A stretch of 49,590 nucleotides of DNA from NCBI GenBank assembly GCA_910588535.1, contig CAJUOO010000018.1:1-49590 (forward strand), written 5' to 3'. This DNA comes from an uncultured Lachnospiraceae bacterium. Its GTDB lineage: Bacteria; Bacillota; Clostridia; Lachnospirales; Lachnospiraceae. Below, one piece after another: positions 33,879 to 43,700 of this stretch; the first letter of the stretch is position 1, and each line of letters begins with the position of its first letter. The translations under genes and the position numbers were made by a program. The notes under the pieces are model-generated. The model searched no databases. It saw only the letters and a program-made list of their open reading frames with translations, and was not told the origin of the DNA.

Positions 33879-35346
33879 CCATCTCTCTCAAAAATGTCTC
33901 TTCCCTGTGATGGCAGGTAAATACAACGATCTGCCTCTTCTGCTCTGCGAGCACGGACAGTGTATTCTTAAGTCGCTCATCATCATAGTACACAAAGGTT
34001 TCATCAAGAAGCAATGGAAATGTATAATATCCCATCACACAGTCTGCCGCAGCAATCCTCAGAGCTAGATATACTTGCTCCGCCGTTCCTCGGCTCAACT
34101 GATACAATGGTATCTTCCTTCCCTCCTCATAGAGAAAAAGCTCTTGATTCCCCTGAAAATATATTTTTTGATATCTTCCCTTTGTTATCTCAGAAAGAAG
34201 CTGTGACATATGGTCCATCATCTGCCCACTGATGGTACTTTGCATGGAAGCAGCTACCTTTTTTAGTGTCTGTTCAGCAAGGATCAGTGACTCAATCTGT
34301 TTATGCAGCTTTTGATTTTCCTCAAGCTGTCGTCTACACCCCTCCAAGCTGTTCTGATACATGGCGGCGCGCTCCCGCATCTGTTCCAACTTCCACTCAA
34401 CTTTCCTGATCTGGTCAGACAACAGCCTTTCTCTCTTCTCTGCTTCCATAAATGCAAACGATGTTTTTGTCAATCTGTGACCCTTCCATGCAAAGAATCC
34501 TGATGTCAGTGCCAAGATCCCAAATATCCACACACCATCTCTCCAATCATTTAGTATATAACACAAAATCATTATAAAAAAGCTAACTATACTGATCCCC
34601 AGCTCCGTATACACCAGACGTTTTCTTTTATTGGAGTTCTCATATGCCTGCTTCTCTTTCTCAATCTCCTTGCGCATCTCCCGAAGCTCCGCCTGTGCCT
34701 TCTCTTTATGCATTGACTGCTGCAACAGCTCCTCCTCAATCGCGCAGAGCTCCCTCTCGGCGGATCTCACTGTTTCCTCAAGCTTGGGCTGATATTTTTT
34801 CATCAACTCTTTCTTCTCCGCAGCAAAAAATGCAAATGCCCTGCGAATATCCCACTCCGTGTCACCTGCTGACAGATAATTAGCTGCTGTATTCTGAAGC
34901 TCCTCCGTAAATGACTGCCCCGGCGCAGTCTTCATCTGTCCAACACAGAGTGTATTTGTAAAGCTGCTCTCCGTCATACCGTTAAGAAGCTGTCTTAGCT
35001 CTTCTTCCGACAGTTCCTCTCCTGTCGTCTCATTGATAATCTCTGTCTTTTTATGATTACGCCCAAAACAACGATATATCCGATATACGGCTCTTCCCTC
35101 CTGAAATCGCAGCATACCTTCATAGGAGGAGGGGTTCACCCAAGGCTCATATCTGCTGTATTCATCTGTTCTGGATGCCTTTCCTCTCTGTCTGTCCAGC
35201 CCAAAAAGAATCGCGCGGACGGCCGCGTGAATGGTACTTTTTCCCGTCTCATTATCCCCATACACTACATTCATGCCATCCTGAAAGGATAACTTTACAT
35301 TATGGAGCTTTCCAAAATTCGTTATCTCAACCTCCCGAATTACCAT
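33850..35346 (-). CDS. SbcC/YhaN-like AAA ATPase with membrane hairpin
   Basis: 498 residues of the RecF/RecN/SMC/Rad50 ABC-ATPase class. Walker A is GDNETGKST (30-38), a Q-loop-like NTLCVGQMKTAPGQS lies near 131-145, a signature-like YQLSRGTAEQVYLAL near the C-terminus, and Walker B LLLDETFVYYDD. The intervening coiled coil is short and broken by two hydrophobic helices (about 246-265 and 271-288), a trait I recall for YhaN. At 498 residues it is about half the size of B. subtilis YhaN. It follows a YhaO-like nuclease gene by 55 bases, so the two should form an SbcCD-like complex, here membrane-tethered. The 3' end overlaps the prs terminator. Confidence 0.85.
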   Translation of the reverse strand: MVIREVEITNFGKLHNVKLSFQDGMNVVYGDNETGKSTIHAAVRAILFGLDRQRGKASRTDEYSRYEPWVNPSSYEGMLRFQEGRAVYRIYRCFGRNHKKTEIINETTGEELSEEELRQLLNGMTESSFTNTLCVGQMKTAPGQSFTEELQNTAANYLSAGDTEWDIRRAFAFFAAEKKELMKKYQPKLEETVRSAERELCAIEEELLQQSMHKEKAQAELREMRKEIEKEKQAYENSNKRKRLVYTELGISIVSFFIMILCYILNDWRDGVWIFGILALTSGFFAWKGHRLTKTSFAFMEAEKRERLLSDQIRKVEWKLEQMRERAAMYQNSLEGCRRQLEENQKLHKQIESLILAEQTLKKVAASMQSTISGQMMDHMSQLLSEITKGRYQKIYFQGNQELFLYEEGRKIPLYQLSRGTAEQVYLALRIAAADCVMGYYTFPLLLDETFVYYDDERLKNTLSVLAEQKRQIVVFTCHHREETFLREMEKNCLLLRL

Positions 35347-35401
35347 ATAGATTCCTCCAAAATACCCCAGAAGCCCTGTGGTACTACATTCCTACTTGTT
35401 C

Positions 35402-36454
35402 CTATTCTCCATAGGTTAATGCACGTATTCCATAATGAAGTGCCTGCTCCTCCGTCTCACTGAGCTCCTGCTTCACAAGAAACTCCTTCATATACCAGCC
35501 AAGCACATTATTCTTATTTGCCAGATATAACTTTTCCAGATCATAATCTGGCTGTGTCCGGTCATCAAAACTACATATATTTCCTGATATTATAAGCTCA
35601 TCTGCCGGAAATTGAATGACTTGATCACGCTTCCCCCTCAAAGTGAGGCAATACATATTCTGTGTGCCCTTCTTGCGTATCTCTTCCTGTATCCGCCCTC
35701 TCACTGAATAGATGGTATCCTCTGGCATCACAGCAATCTCAAGTGGAAGGTAGATCCTTTTTGCGAATGGAACAAATTCCATACAGACATTTCCCTTCTG
35801 AATCACACCTTCATAGAAGCCCTTGGCCCCAGTATCCGTTCTATCTATCGGCTCTAAGCAGCCTGCCTGCACAATTCTATTCTTCACAAGCTCTCCGCCC
35901 ATATGAATATGTCCAAGAGCAATATAGTCAAATCCGCTCGCCCGAAGCTTTGTCAGATCATATGGGCGATGCTTTCCCTCACCGCCATGCCCTAATAGTA
36001 TATTCACTCGCCTCTTATCTGCCACTGGAATATTGTCATAAATATGCTCTGCATCCTCCTTCGCGTGATAGCTCGCGCCATATACTGACAAATTCCATTC
36101 ATCCACATCGATTCTCTCTATGCTGGAGGATTTAATAAAGCTAACATTACTGCACCACGGAAAGCTTAGATAATAAGAATCCTGTTTTATATAATCATGG
36201 TTGCCCGCTATCAGAAAAACCCGCGTTCTCTTTAAATTAGAAAAGAGGTAATTTACCTCCTTAAGTTCCCTAAGCAGAGGCTGCCTGTGAAAGAGATCAC
36301 CTGCAATGAAAAGTACATCCGTCTGTGAACGAATCACATAAGTAATCAATCGCTCTAGCGTCTCCCAAACCTCTTTCCCACGCTCCTTCGCCCAAGCAAA
36401 CTCCTTCTCTGGCTCTGCCCCCAGATGTAGATCTGCTGTGTGTATCACTCTCAT
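35402..36454 (-). CDS. YhaO/SbcD-like metallophosphoesterase (DNA repair exonuclease)
   Basis: 350 residues of calcineurin-type nuclease. Metal ligands are visible in order: HTADLHLG (D and H at the N-terminus), FIAGDLFHR, LIAGNHDY, LLGHGGEGKH and IALGHIHMG, the full phosphoesterase motif set found in SbcD/Mre11/YhaO. It precedes the YhaN/SbcC-like ATPase in the same operon; such pairs process DNA ends or hairpins. GGAGGAGG precedes the ATG. The C-terminal 120 residues form the capping region and look complete. Confidence 0.9.
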   Translation of the reverse strand: MRVIHTADLHLGAEPEKEFAWAKERGKEVWETLERLITYVIRSQTDVLFIAGDLFHRQPLLRELKEVNYLFSNLKRTRVFLIAGNHDYIKQDSYYLSFPWCSNVSFIKSSSIERIDVDEWNLSVYGASYHAKEDAEHIYDNIPVADKRRVNILLGHGGEGKHRPYDLTKLRASGFDYIALGHIHMGGELVKNRIVQAGCLEPIDRTDTGAKGFYEGVIQKGNVCMEFVPFAKRIYLPLEIAVMPEDTIYSVRGRIQEEIRKKGTQNMYCLTLRGKRDQVIQFPADELIISGNICSFDDRTQPDYDLEKLYLANKNNVLGWYMKEFLVKQELSETEEQALHYGIRALTYGE

Positions 36455-36661
36455 AGATTCCCTCCTCCCCGCCGCAGCTGCAGCATAAAAATAACTATTT
36501 CCCTCATAATGAATCCGCCAATATTTCTCATTGTAATATACGGTCTGTGCTTAGTCAAGCGATATAAAACAGACAATCTTATAAGAATTTCGCATATTTC
36601 GATCCACTGTTCCTTATGTACAAAAAGCAGTACTTTACTCAAAAAATCGCAAGAAGCTCCG

Positions 36662-36690
36662 TTGTTTTCCTATTTTTTCAATGTTATACT
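36662..36690 (+). promoter_or_regulatory. Promoter of the MATE transporter gene
   Basis: TTGTTT (36662-36667), 17 bases, TATACT (36685-36690), preceded by TGT (extended -10), about 54 bases ahead of the ATG. It is the clearest promoter in the 289-base divergent gap between the nuclease and transporter genes; the rest of that gap shows no gene. Confidence 0.6.
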
Positions 36691-36743
36691 ATTATTGGTT
36701 GATGCAGTTTTCTGCAAATTTTAAACCGGAACGGGAGATAATT

Positions 36744-38144
36744 ATGATATTAGAATCGTTTTTTTCTGTCAATCATATGTTAAAGCCTTTTCAGAAAATC
36801 GGAGATATACCAGACTCTCGAACCGTATTCCGAAACTTTTTCCAGATTGCGTGGCCGTCTGCCATAGAATCCACTTTGGTGGGGTTGGTGGGCGCAATTG
36901 ACACCATGATGGTAGGCGGGATCGGCACAGAGGCGATCGCCGCTGTCGGTATCACCAATCAGCCAAAATTTATCCTGCTTGCCGCCATCAATTCTCTCAA
37001 CGTCGGCGTCACTGCTATTGTGGCAAGGAGAAAGGGTGAAAACAATCAAGAAAGTGCTAATAGCTGCCTTCGGCAGTGTCTCCTTATCTGCGCCTTTCTT
37101 TCACTTTTTATGGCTGTAATGGGCTTTCTTTTCGCCTCAGAAATACTAATTTTTGCTGGTGCCGCTGAGGATTATCTGGATTATGCAATATCCTATTTCC
37201 GCATCCTAATGGTCAGCATCTTCTTTCAAGCCATCAACCTGACTGTAAACGCGGCGCAGCGTGGAGCCGGCAATACCAAGATCTCCATGCGCACAAATGT
37301 CACTGGAAATATTGTCAATGTGATCTTTAATTATCTGCTTATCAACGGCATAGGCTTTTTTCCCAAACTCGGTGTACAGGGCGCAGCGATCGCAACTGTG
37401 CTCGGCGCATTTGTAGCATGCAGCATGTCCATCGCCACCCTATTAAAAAGCCATGCATTTTTAAGTTTTCATTCTGAAGGCACATGGAAGCTACAAAAAC
37501 CTCTGCTGCTTCTGTTAGTCAGCATTAGCGGCAGTGCTCTAGTAGAGCAAGTCTTTATGCGCATCGGCTTTTTTACATACGCAAAACTTGTCGCCACACT
37601 TGGAACTACGGCATATGCCACTCATCTAATCTGCATGAATATCCTAAGTTTGTCCTTTAACTTTGCAGATGGCTTTGGTGTGGCTGCCTCCTCCCTAGTA
37701 GGGCAAAGCCTTGGAGCAAAACGCTCTGATATGGCAATTCTCTATGTCAAGGCAGGACAGAGAATTGTATTCTGCATCTCGGCCATGTTATGTGTATTTT
37801 TTATTTTCAGCAGATATTTTCTAGTTTCTCTTTTTAGCAAGGAAACCGAGGTTATAGAGCTTGGTTCCATTATTGTACTATTTATCGCGGCCATCACATG
37901 GCTGCAGACCTCTCAGGTGGTAGTATCTGGCTCATTAAGAGGGGCAGGAGATACGAAATTTGTAGCTTTAAGCTCACTTATCAGCATTACCTTTTTCCGC
38001 CCATTCCTTGCATGGCTGTTCTGTTATCCGCTTGGATTTGGATTGCTTGGAGCATGGTTCTCTCTATTTATGGATCAAGGAATTCGACTGGCACTGAATT
38101 TTTGGCGTTTCTCCACCGGAAAATGGACGTCCATAAAAGTATAA
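36744..38144 (+). CDS. MATE-family multidrug/sodium antiporter
   Basis: 466 residues with twelve predicted transmembrane helices in two homologous halves. The N-half begins FFQIAWPSAIESTLVGLVGAI, with the family-typical DTMMVGGIGTEAIAAVGI. The C-half repeats it with ALVEQVFMRIGFFTYAKLV and a GDTKFVALSSL loop. MATE proteins export cationic drugs or metabolites using sodium or proton gradients. The frame is open from 36681, but ATG 36744 with GGGAG six bases ahead fits. It stands alone between divergent and convergent genes. Substrate is unknown. Confidence 0.92.
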   Translation: MILESFFSVNHMLKPFQKIGDIPDSRTVFRNFFQIAWPSAIESTLVGLVGAIDTMMVGGIGTEAIAAVGITNQPKFILLAAINSLNVGVTAIVARRKGENNQESANSCLRQCLLICAFLSLFMAVMGFLFASEILIFAGAAEDYLDYAISYFRILMVSIFFQAINLTVNAAQRGAGNTKISMRTNVTGNIVNVIFNYLLINGIGFFPKLGVQGAAIATVLGAFVACSMSIATLLKSHAFLSFHSEGTWKLQKPLLLLLVSISGSALVEQVFMRIGFFTYAKLVATLGTTAYATHLICMNILSLSFNFADGFGVAASSLVGQSLGAKRSDMAILYVKAGQRIVFCISAMLCVFFIFSRYFLVSLFSKETEVIELGSIIVLFIAAITWLQTSQVVVSGSLRGAGDTKFVALSSLISITFFRPFLAWLFCYPLGFGLLGAWFSLFMDQGIRLALNFWRFSTGKWTSIKV

Positions 38145-38471
38145 ATAAACAGATGTGGAAGGATTTGTACCACCTTTTGTTGTTACTCTGTAATGAAAGA
38201 AGAAAAATCTTTCCATATCTATACCATATATGCAATTATATTTTCCTAATGTATACTTATGTTGGAGGGAGATATATAGAATTGGATTGAAGAAAACCCA
38301 GCAAGCGATGTTCTTTTTATTGTGAAGAGAACCTGAATTTTGATTTTAGAACTGCTAAACGTCACGATTCTCTCTTCTGTATTGTAGTTGATCCTTTTAT
38401 ATTCTTATCTTAAATTTCTGTAAGTCTTTGCTCCCACCATCACCTGATCAGCAGGAGCAAAGCTACTATAT
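38145..38471. other. Intergenic stretch with a hairpin near the asnS stop
   Basis: There is no gene in this 327-base convergent gap. CTTTGCTCC (38426-38434) pairs with GGAGCAAAG (38454-38462), ten bases beyond the asnS stop, and probably ends that transcript although no long U-run follows. Around 38277-38333 an 18-codon open stretch without a start reads like a gene scrap (contains EENPASDVLFIVKR), too short to name. Confidence 0.5.
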
Positions 38472-39863
38472 TTATAATTCGCAATTACCTACCGTTCTTG
38501 GAAAAGGTACCACATCGCGGATATTGCCCATTCCCGTCAGATACATCACACATCTCTCGAATCCAAGCCCAAAGCCTGCATGACGTGTGGAGCCGTACTT
38601 GCGCAGATCCAGATAGAATTGATAATCCTCTGGATTCAACGCAAGCTCCTCCATTCTAGCCAAAAGCTTGTCATAATCATCCTCTCTCTGACTTCCGCCA
38701 ATTATCTCCCCAATTCCGGGAACAAGGCAGTCCATCGCCGCCACAGTTTTACCATCCTCATTTAGCTTCATATAAAATGCTTTGATCTCCTTTGGATAGT
38801 CTGTCACAAACACTGGGCGCTTAAATATCTTCTCGGTCAGATACCGCTCATGCTCGGTCTGCAAATCACAGCCCCATGATACTTTATAGTCAAATTCATC
38901 ATTATGTTCTTTTAGAAGGTCGATCGCTTCCGTGTAAGTGACATGTCCAAATTCTGAATTAAGCACACCTTCCAAACGCTCTATCAGCCCCTTGTCCACA
39001 AATTGATTAAAGAACGCCATCTCCTCTGGCGCCTTCTCCATCACATAGCGGATAATATATTTTAACATGCCCTCGGCTAACATCATATCATCCTTTAAAT
39101 CTGCAAATGCGATCTCTGGCTCTATCATCCAAAATTCTGCTGCATGACGTGTCGTGTTGGAATTTTCTGCGCGGAACGTAGGTCCAAAGGTATAAATATT
39201 GCGAAATGCCATCGCATAAGTTTCTCCATTAAGCTGTCCGCTCACAGTCAGATTCGTAGGCTTATGAAAGAAATCCTGTGCATAATCCACCTCACCGCTC
39301 TCCGTCTTGTCGATATCTTTCAGATTCAGTGTTGTCACCTGAAACATTTCCCCGGCACCCTCACAATCACTTCCAGTAATAATCGGCGTGTGCACATATA
39401 CAAAATCTCTCTCCTGAAAATATTGGTGAATTGCATAGGCAATCAAGGAGCGTACACGGAAAACTGCCTGAAAAGTATTCGTTCTTGGTCTGAGATGCGA
39501 GATTGTTCTCAGATACTCAAAACTGTGCCGCTTCTTCTGAAGGGGATAATCTGGCGCTGAAGCTCCTTCTATTGTCACCTCATCTGCCTGTATCTCAAAG
39601 GGCTGCTTTGCCTCTGGTGTCGCTACCAGTGTACCAGTGACAATCACCGCTGCACCGACATTAAGCTTGGAGATCTCTGCAAAATTATCCATTGTATCAT
39701 GATATACAACCTGAAGTGTCTCGAAAAATGTCCCATCGTTCAAAACCAAAAATCCAAAAGTCTTTGAATCACGGACACTGCGAAGCCATCCTCCTACAGA
39801 GATCTTCTTTCCGAGATATTCCTCCCTATTTCTATATAGCTCTCTTACTGTCACTAATTCCAT
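38472..39863 (-). CDS. asnS: Asparaginyl-tRNA synthetase
   Basis: 463 residues, class IIb synthetase. An N-terminal OB-fold anticodon domain (ISVGGWLRSVRDSKTFGFL) is followed by the catalytic core with motif 2 FRAENSNTTRHAAEF and motif 3 GFGLGFERCVMYL. TRHAAEFWMIEPE and the acidic AFADLKDDM match AsnS rather than AspS. It charges tRNA-Asn in the cytoplasm. It starts 20 bases after the RpiB-family gene and probably shares its promoter. No T-box leader was seen. Confidence 0.97.
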   Translation of the reverse strand: MELVTVRELYRNREEYLGKKISVGGWLRSVRDSKTFGFLVLNDGTFFETLQVVYHDTMDNFAEISKLNVGAAVIVTGTLVATPEAKQPFEIQADEVTIEGASAPDYPLQKKRHSFEYLRTISHLRPRTNTFQAVFRVRSLIAYAIHQYFQERDFVYVHTPIITGSDCEGAGEMFQVTTLNLKDIDKTESGEVDYAQDFFHKPTNLTVSGQLNGETYAMAFRNIYTFGPTFRAENSNTTRHAAEFWMIEPEIAFADLKDDMMLAEGMLKYIIRYVMEKAPEEMAFFNQFVDKGLIERLEGVLNSEFGHVTYTEAIDLLKEHNDEFDYKVSWGCDLQTEHERYLTEKIFKRPVFVTDYPKEIKAFYMKLNEDGKTVAAMDCLVPGIGEIIGGSQREDDYDKLLARMEELALNPEDYQFYLDLRKYGSTRHAGFGLGFERCVMYLTGMGNIRDVVPFPRTVGNCEL

Positions 39864-39883
39864 GTCTGAGTTACCTTTCTTCT

Positions 39884-40519
39884 TTACAAAATTGCTTTTA
39901 CTGCTTCTGCCATTTTATCACATTTACAGTCTCTCAAGAAATACTCTTTAAAATTCTTTCCGCTCACTGCACCTTTCACTAATTCCTGATCAAGATTCTT
40001 GAGGATTGTCACCATATCAACATGTGTCACCTTCTTTACCTCATCAAGAATCTTCTTATTTCTCTGCTCTGGCACCACTCTCTCCTTCGGATAACCACCG
40101 CCGCCCGGCGCACAAAATAACTTCTCAAAGATATATTGCAGATTCAGCTCACCGCCCCATCCAAAATTCTCTGCAAACGGAAGCGCGATTGCATTTCCAT
40201 CATTAACCTGTGAAAATAAATACGCATCCAACGGAGATTCAATATGTCCGCAAAGAACATTCGGAAATGAGTTGCAAGCCAACATAGCGCCCTCACCTGT
40301 ACCGCAGCCCGTAATCACAAAATCTGCCGCGCCGGAATTTAAAAGAATCCCTGTCAGGATACCTATCTGAACGTAAGTGAGCTGTGCCTCATCCTCCGCA
40401 CTGTACATGCCATAATTTACAACCTCATGTCCCATTGGCTCCACAACACTCTTCAGTGTATTGTAAATTAACTCATTCTTTGCCGCCTGACTGTTCTCGT
40501 TCAGTAATGCTATTCTCAT
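39884..40519 (-). CDS. RpiB/LacA/LacB-family sugar-phosphate isomerase
   Basis: 211 residues. The core matches the RpiB/LacAB isomerase fold: the N-terminal strand MRIALLNENSQAAKN, a GILLNSGAADFVITGCGTGEGAMLACNS region (split here by the family's active-site loop, with cysteine in GCGTGEG), and a GHIESPLDAYLFSQVNDGNAIAL stretch. It is about 60 residues longer than RpiB, with a C-terminal helical tail (KILDEVKKVTHVD...). Members interconvert aldose and ketose phosphates. Which pentose or hexose is used here cannot be said; a role in uronate or rhamnose metabolism is possible given the pectin genes next door. It is the first gene of the operon with asnS. Confidence 0.8.
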   Translation of the reverse strand: MRIALLNENSQAAKNELIYNTLKSVVEPMGHEVVNYGMYSAEDEAQLTYVQIGILTGILLNSGAADFVITGCGTGEGAMLACNSFPNVLCGHIESPLDAYLFSQVNDGNAIALPFAENFGWGGELNLQYIFEKLFCAPGGGGYPKERVVPEQRNKKILDEVKKVTHVDMVTILKNLDQELVKGAVSGKNFKEYFLRDCKCDKMAEAVKAIL

Positions 40520-40573
40520 ATGCTCATTTCTCCTATTCTGTTATTTTCCGCAAGATCGCGGATTTCTATTCTA

Positions 40574-40611
40574 ACTATAAGGCACCTGTCTGCTTTTGTC
40601 AACCTGTCTGC
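40574..40611 (-). promoter_or_regulatory. Consensus promoter of the isomerase-asnS operon with flanking direct repeats
   Basis: On the minus strand a perfect TTGACA (40602-40597), 17 bases, TATAGT (40579-40574). GCAGACAGGT is repeated exactly at 40611-40602 and 40593-40584, 18 bases apart. One copy abuts the -35 and one fills the spacer. Such placement suggests an operator for an unknown repressor, or a local duplication. Confidence 0.75.
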
Positions 40612-40676
40612 TCGGAATATAGTATAAGAAGAACTAGCTGCCTTAGTGATAATTCTGTTGCATGGAGCAATACCAA

Positions 40677-40710
40677 AAGAATGGCACAGCCACTTGGCTA
40701 TGCCATTCTT
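40677..40710. terminator. Terminator of the rhamnogalacturonan lyase gene
   Basis: AAGAATGGCA (40677-40686) pairs with TGCCATTCTT (40701-40710), and the inner AGCCA (40688-40692) pairs with TGGCT (40695-40699). On the minus strand TTTTGGT follows. It starts six bases after the lyase stop, and the opposite direction also has a T-rich tail. Confidence 0.8.
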
Positions 40711-40715
40711 CTTAT

Positions 40716-43700
40716 TTATTGAATCCAGACTCCATCTGCACCCACCTGATATCCATCTGGTGTTGTCTCAGACACTGCCATCTCTCCATTCTGCTTTAGA
40801 TAATACCATTTATTATTATCCTGAAGCCATCCGGTCTTCATGCTTCCATCTTCATTCAGGAAATACCATTTATCCTTATTTAAAATCCATCCTATCTGCA
40901 TGGAACCATCTGCATTGAGATAATACCACTGCTCTTTGTAGAATATCCAATCTACCGCCATATTTCCACCAGCGTTAAGATAATACCACTTGCCATCGAC
41001 TGCCACCCACTCTGCATCTGCCATGGTGCCATCCTCTTTGCAGAAATACCAGATATCATTCGTTTTGATCCATCCAGTCTGACGATATCCCTTCTGATCA
41101 AAGTAATACCACTTATTCTGGATCTTTTCCCACTTATTAACAGGATATCCGCCATTGCTGTAGCGATACCACCAACCTGCGGAATTCTTTACCCAGCCAG
41201 ATGATACTGTGGAGGAAGAACTATCGTCATCATAATCAACGCTTGGTCTTTCCGGTTTTACAATTGGTTTCTCTGGTTGATCCGGCTCAGGATCAGGAGT
41301 GGTACTCTTTCCTGATACAAAGGAGAATATACTAAAACTATTCACGCGGAATGTAACAGTTCTGTCATTTAACACATAGGTTTCAAATCCTACTGTGCTT
41401 CCCTTCTTCATTGTCTGTCTCAATTCGCCCTCATTTGAATAGTGCTTGATCTGCATATCCTCAGTTTCCACACCATCCGGCAGCGTAATGCTGATTATAA
41501 TCGGTGCTTTCAACTCTTTCAGTTCGGTGTTGACCTTTAACTCTGCCTTAAATTCAATCTGAGCATTTGCCGGCTCTTTTGTTGGCTTTTGTTGAACAAT
41601 CTCCAGTGATACAATACCATATTCAGCTCCTGATGCGGTCAATGCACCCTTTGCTGTGATATTATCACTTGACAATACCTTATCTTTCTCTACATCTGCA
41701 GGAGCATCCACATCTACCACTAATTTCAAGTTATGTGCCTGACCATACAATGCATCCAGCTTCTCAAGAACAGCTTCAGGAAGCTCATTCTTCTCTTCCT
41801 CTGTCATTTCTGCTATCTTAGTCGCTGCGGTATCAATATTTGTCTTATCATTTGGATTAAGCTTGCTGCCTACTTCAGGAAGTGCTTCTACTATCTTCTC
41901 CACCTTCTCTGCTTCTGTCATGGAAGTGGAAGAACCTTCTACCATCTTGCGCACAATCACTGCACAGACACGTGACAGATTTCCTGATGTAAACTGCATA
42001 GTAAGCTGCCCATCCTTAACAGTAATTACTTCAAATCTTCCTACCTCATAGGTAGATGCATCATTATGTACAGAGAAATCCTTACCCTCTACATTTACCT
42101 TAATTGTACTGCTGTCTGTAGAGCCAGAGATCATCTCTACAATATAATCACCATTTTCCACATCAACTACAAATGTATTAGAAGTGGTCGCGTCTGATGG
42201 AATAATTAAATCTGTATAGACATTCTTAGGATAGAATCCTTCTTGTGTATACTCCTGTCTACGTCCAATCATCTTTGCGGCTTTGTCTAAGAAACCATAA
42301 CCGCGAGCTGCTGTATAATGAATATCCAGCTCTTCTGCTGTCTTTGAGCCACCACGCTCTACCTGAACACCTATCCAGCCATCCTCAATCAAAGAATTTG
42401 ACTCCGTAGTACCAAAATCAAATCTCTTTACAATCGGATAGTCAATCTTCACATCAATTTCAGCAAAACCTGCATAATTCTCAACAGTACCATATACTGT
42501 GACAATACCAATCTGAGATGTATCTACACTTCCCCATTCTACTGCTACTGCTTCTGTCCTGCCATCCTTTGCAAAAGTAGCCATCACAGTTGCCGGAAGC
42601 TTACCTGTCGCATCACTGTCAAATTCAAGTTCTACTTGTGCTGGTTTTTCCACCGATACAACATAATCATCTGCCACATGCACCACTAACGTAACAGTTG
42701 CCGCCTCTTTATAAGAGCTTGTGCAATCTCCAGTAATCTCATAGATTCCGGGAGTATTTACCTGATACGTCTTATTCCAAGTAACAGCCACATTCTGCAC
42801 AGTATTATTATACATACGAAGTGTCACTTCACTTGGAAGTGTTGGCTCAACTCCTGTCAAAGTATAAACATCCAATAATTCCTCAATAGCAACAATCTTA
42901 TTTGCCAGCACTGTCACCTTTACAGGAACTTTTTCCTCATGTCCATAGATAGTGCCGTAGACAATTTTCTCTCCAACCTCATGAATATCAAATGTACTAT
43001 AATCCCATGTAATATCTACATTCTGCTCTTTGCCATCGACATCTGTCACGAGCACTGTTGCAGGAAATCTGCTCTCATAATCTTCGGTATCTTGAACAAT
43101 TGTAATTGGATCAGGATTCTGTACACCTGCTGCTGCAACAGAGGTCTTTGTAGCAAATGGAAGAGACATATAGAAAATCTTTCCATCCACAACAGCCTCA
43201 ACTTTATAAGAATACTCTGTGTTCGAAGTCAATCCAGTATCTGTAAATTCCAGTGTACTTCCATCTACCTCGCCAACCAGAACATACTCAGAGGAAGCTG
43301 TATCAATACCTGCCGCCACACGATAAATACGATAGCCACCGATGCTATGTCCATATTTTCCATCACTGGCTGCTTCCCAATGAATCGTAGCTGTGTCTGT
43401 TGTTCTGTCTGCGTCTGTAATAACAGCAGAGTGCAAACCATTACTCAACAGATAGGTTACATTAGCAGGCTGATTATAAGCAACATTCTGCCATGCCACA
43501 CCTTCTCTGTATGCTCTGTCCTCCAACAAACATGGGAAACTATACTCTGTCTCAATTGTAGTGCTGTAGATTCGAATCTTATTCTGATCTGCAGAATCGC
43601 GTACTATAAATTCCTCGCGCCAGTCACCATAAATATCTGCAACCAGACCTGCATTTGCCTTCGTACCATTATTTAACTGTGTTCCATCTGCCTGAACCAA

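Noticed and set aside
38277..38333. 18-codon open stretch (EENPASDVLFIVKR)
   Set aside because: No start codon and stops on both sides; too short to call a pseudogene.
42939..43676. 245-codon open frame on the plus strand
   Set aside because: Antisense to the PL11 lyase; Cys/Ile-rich low-information peptide with no domain.
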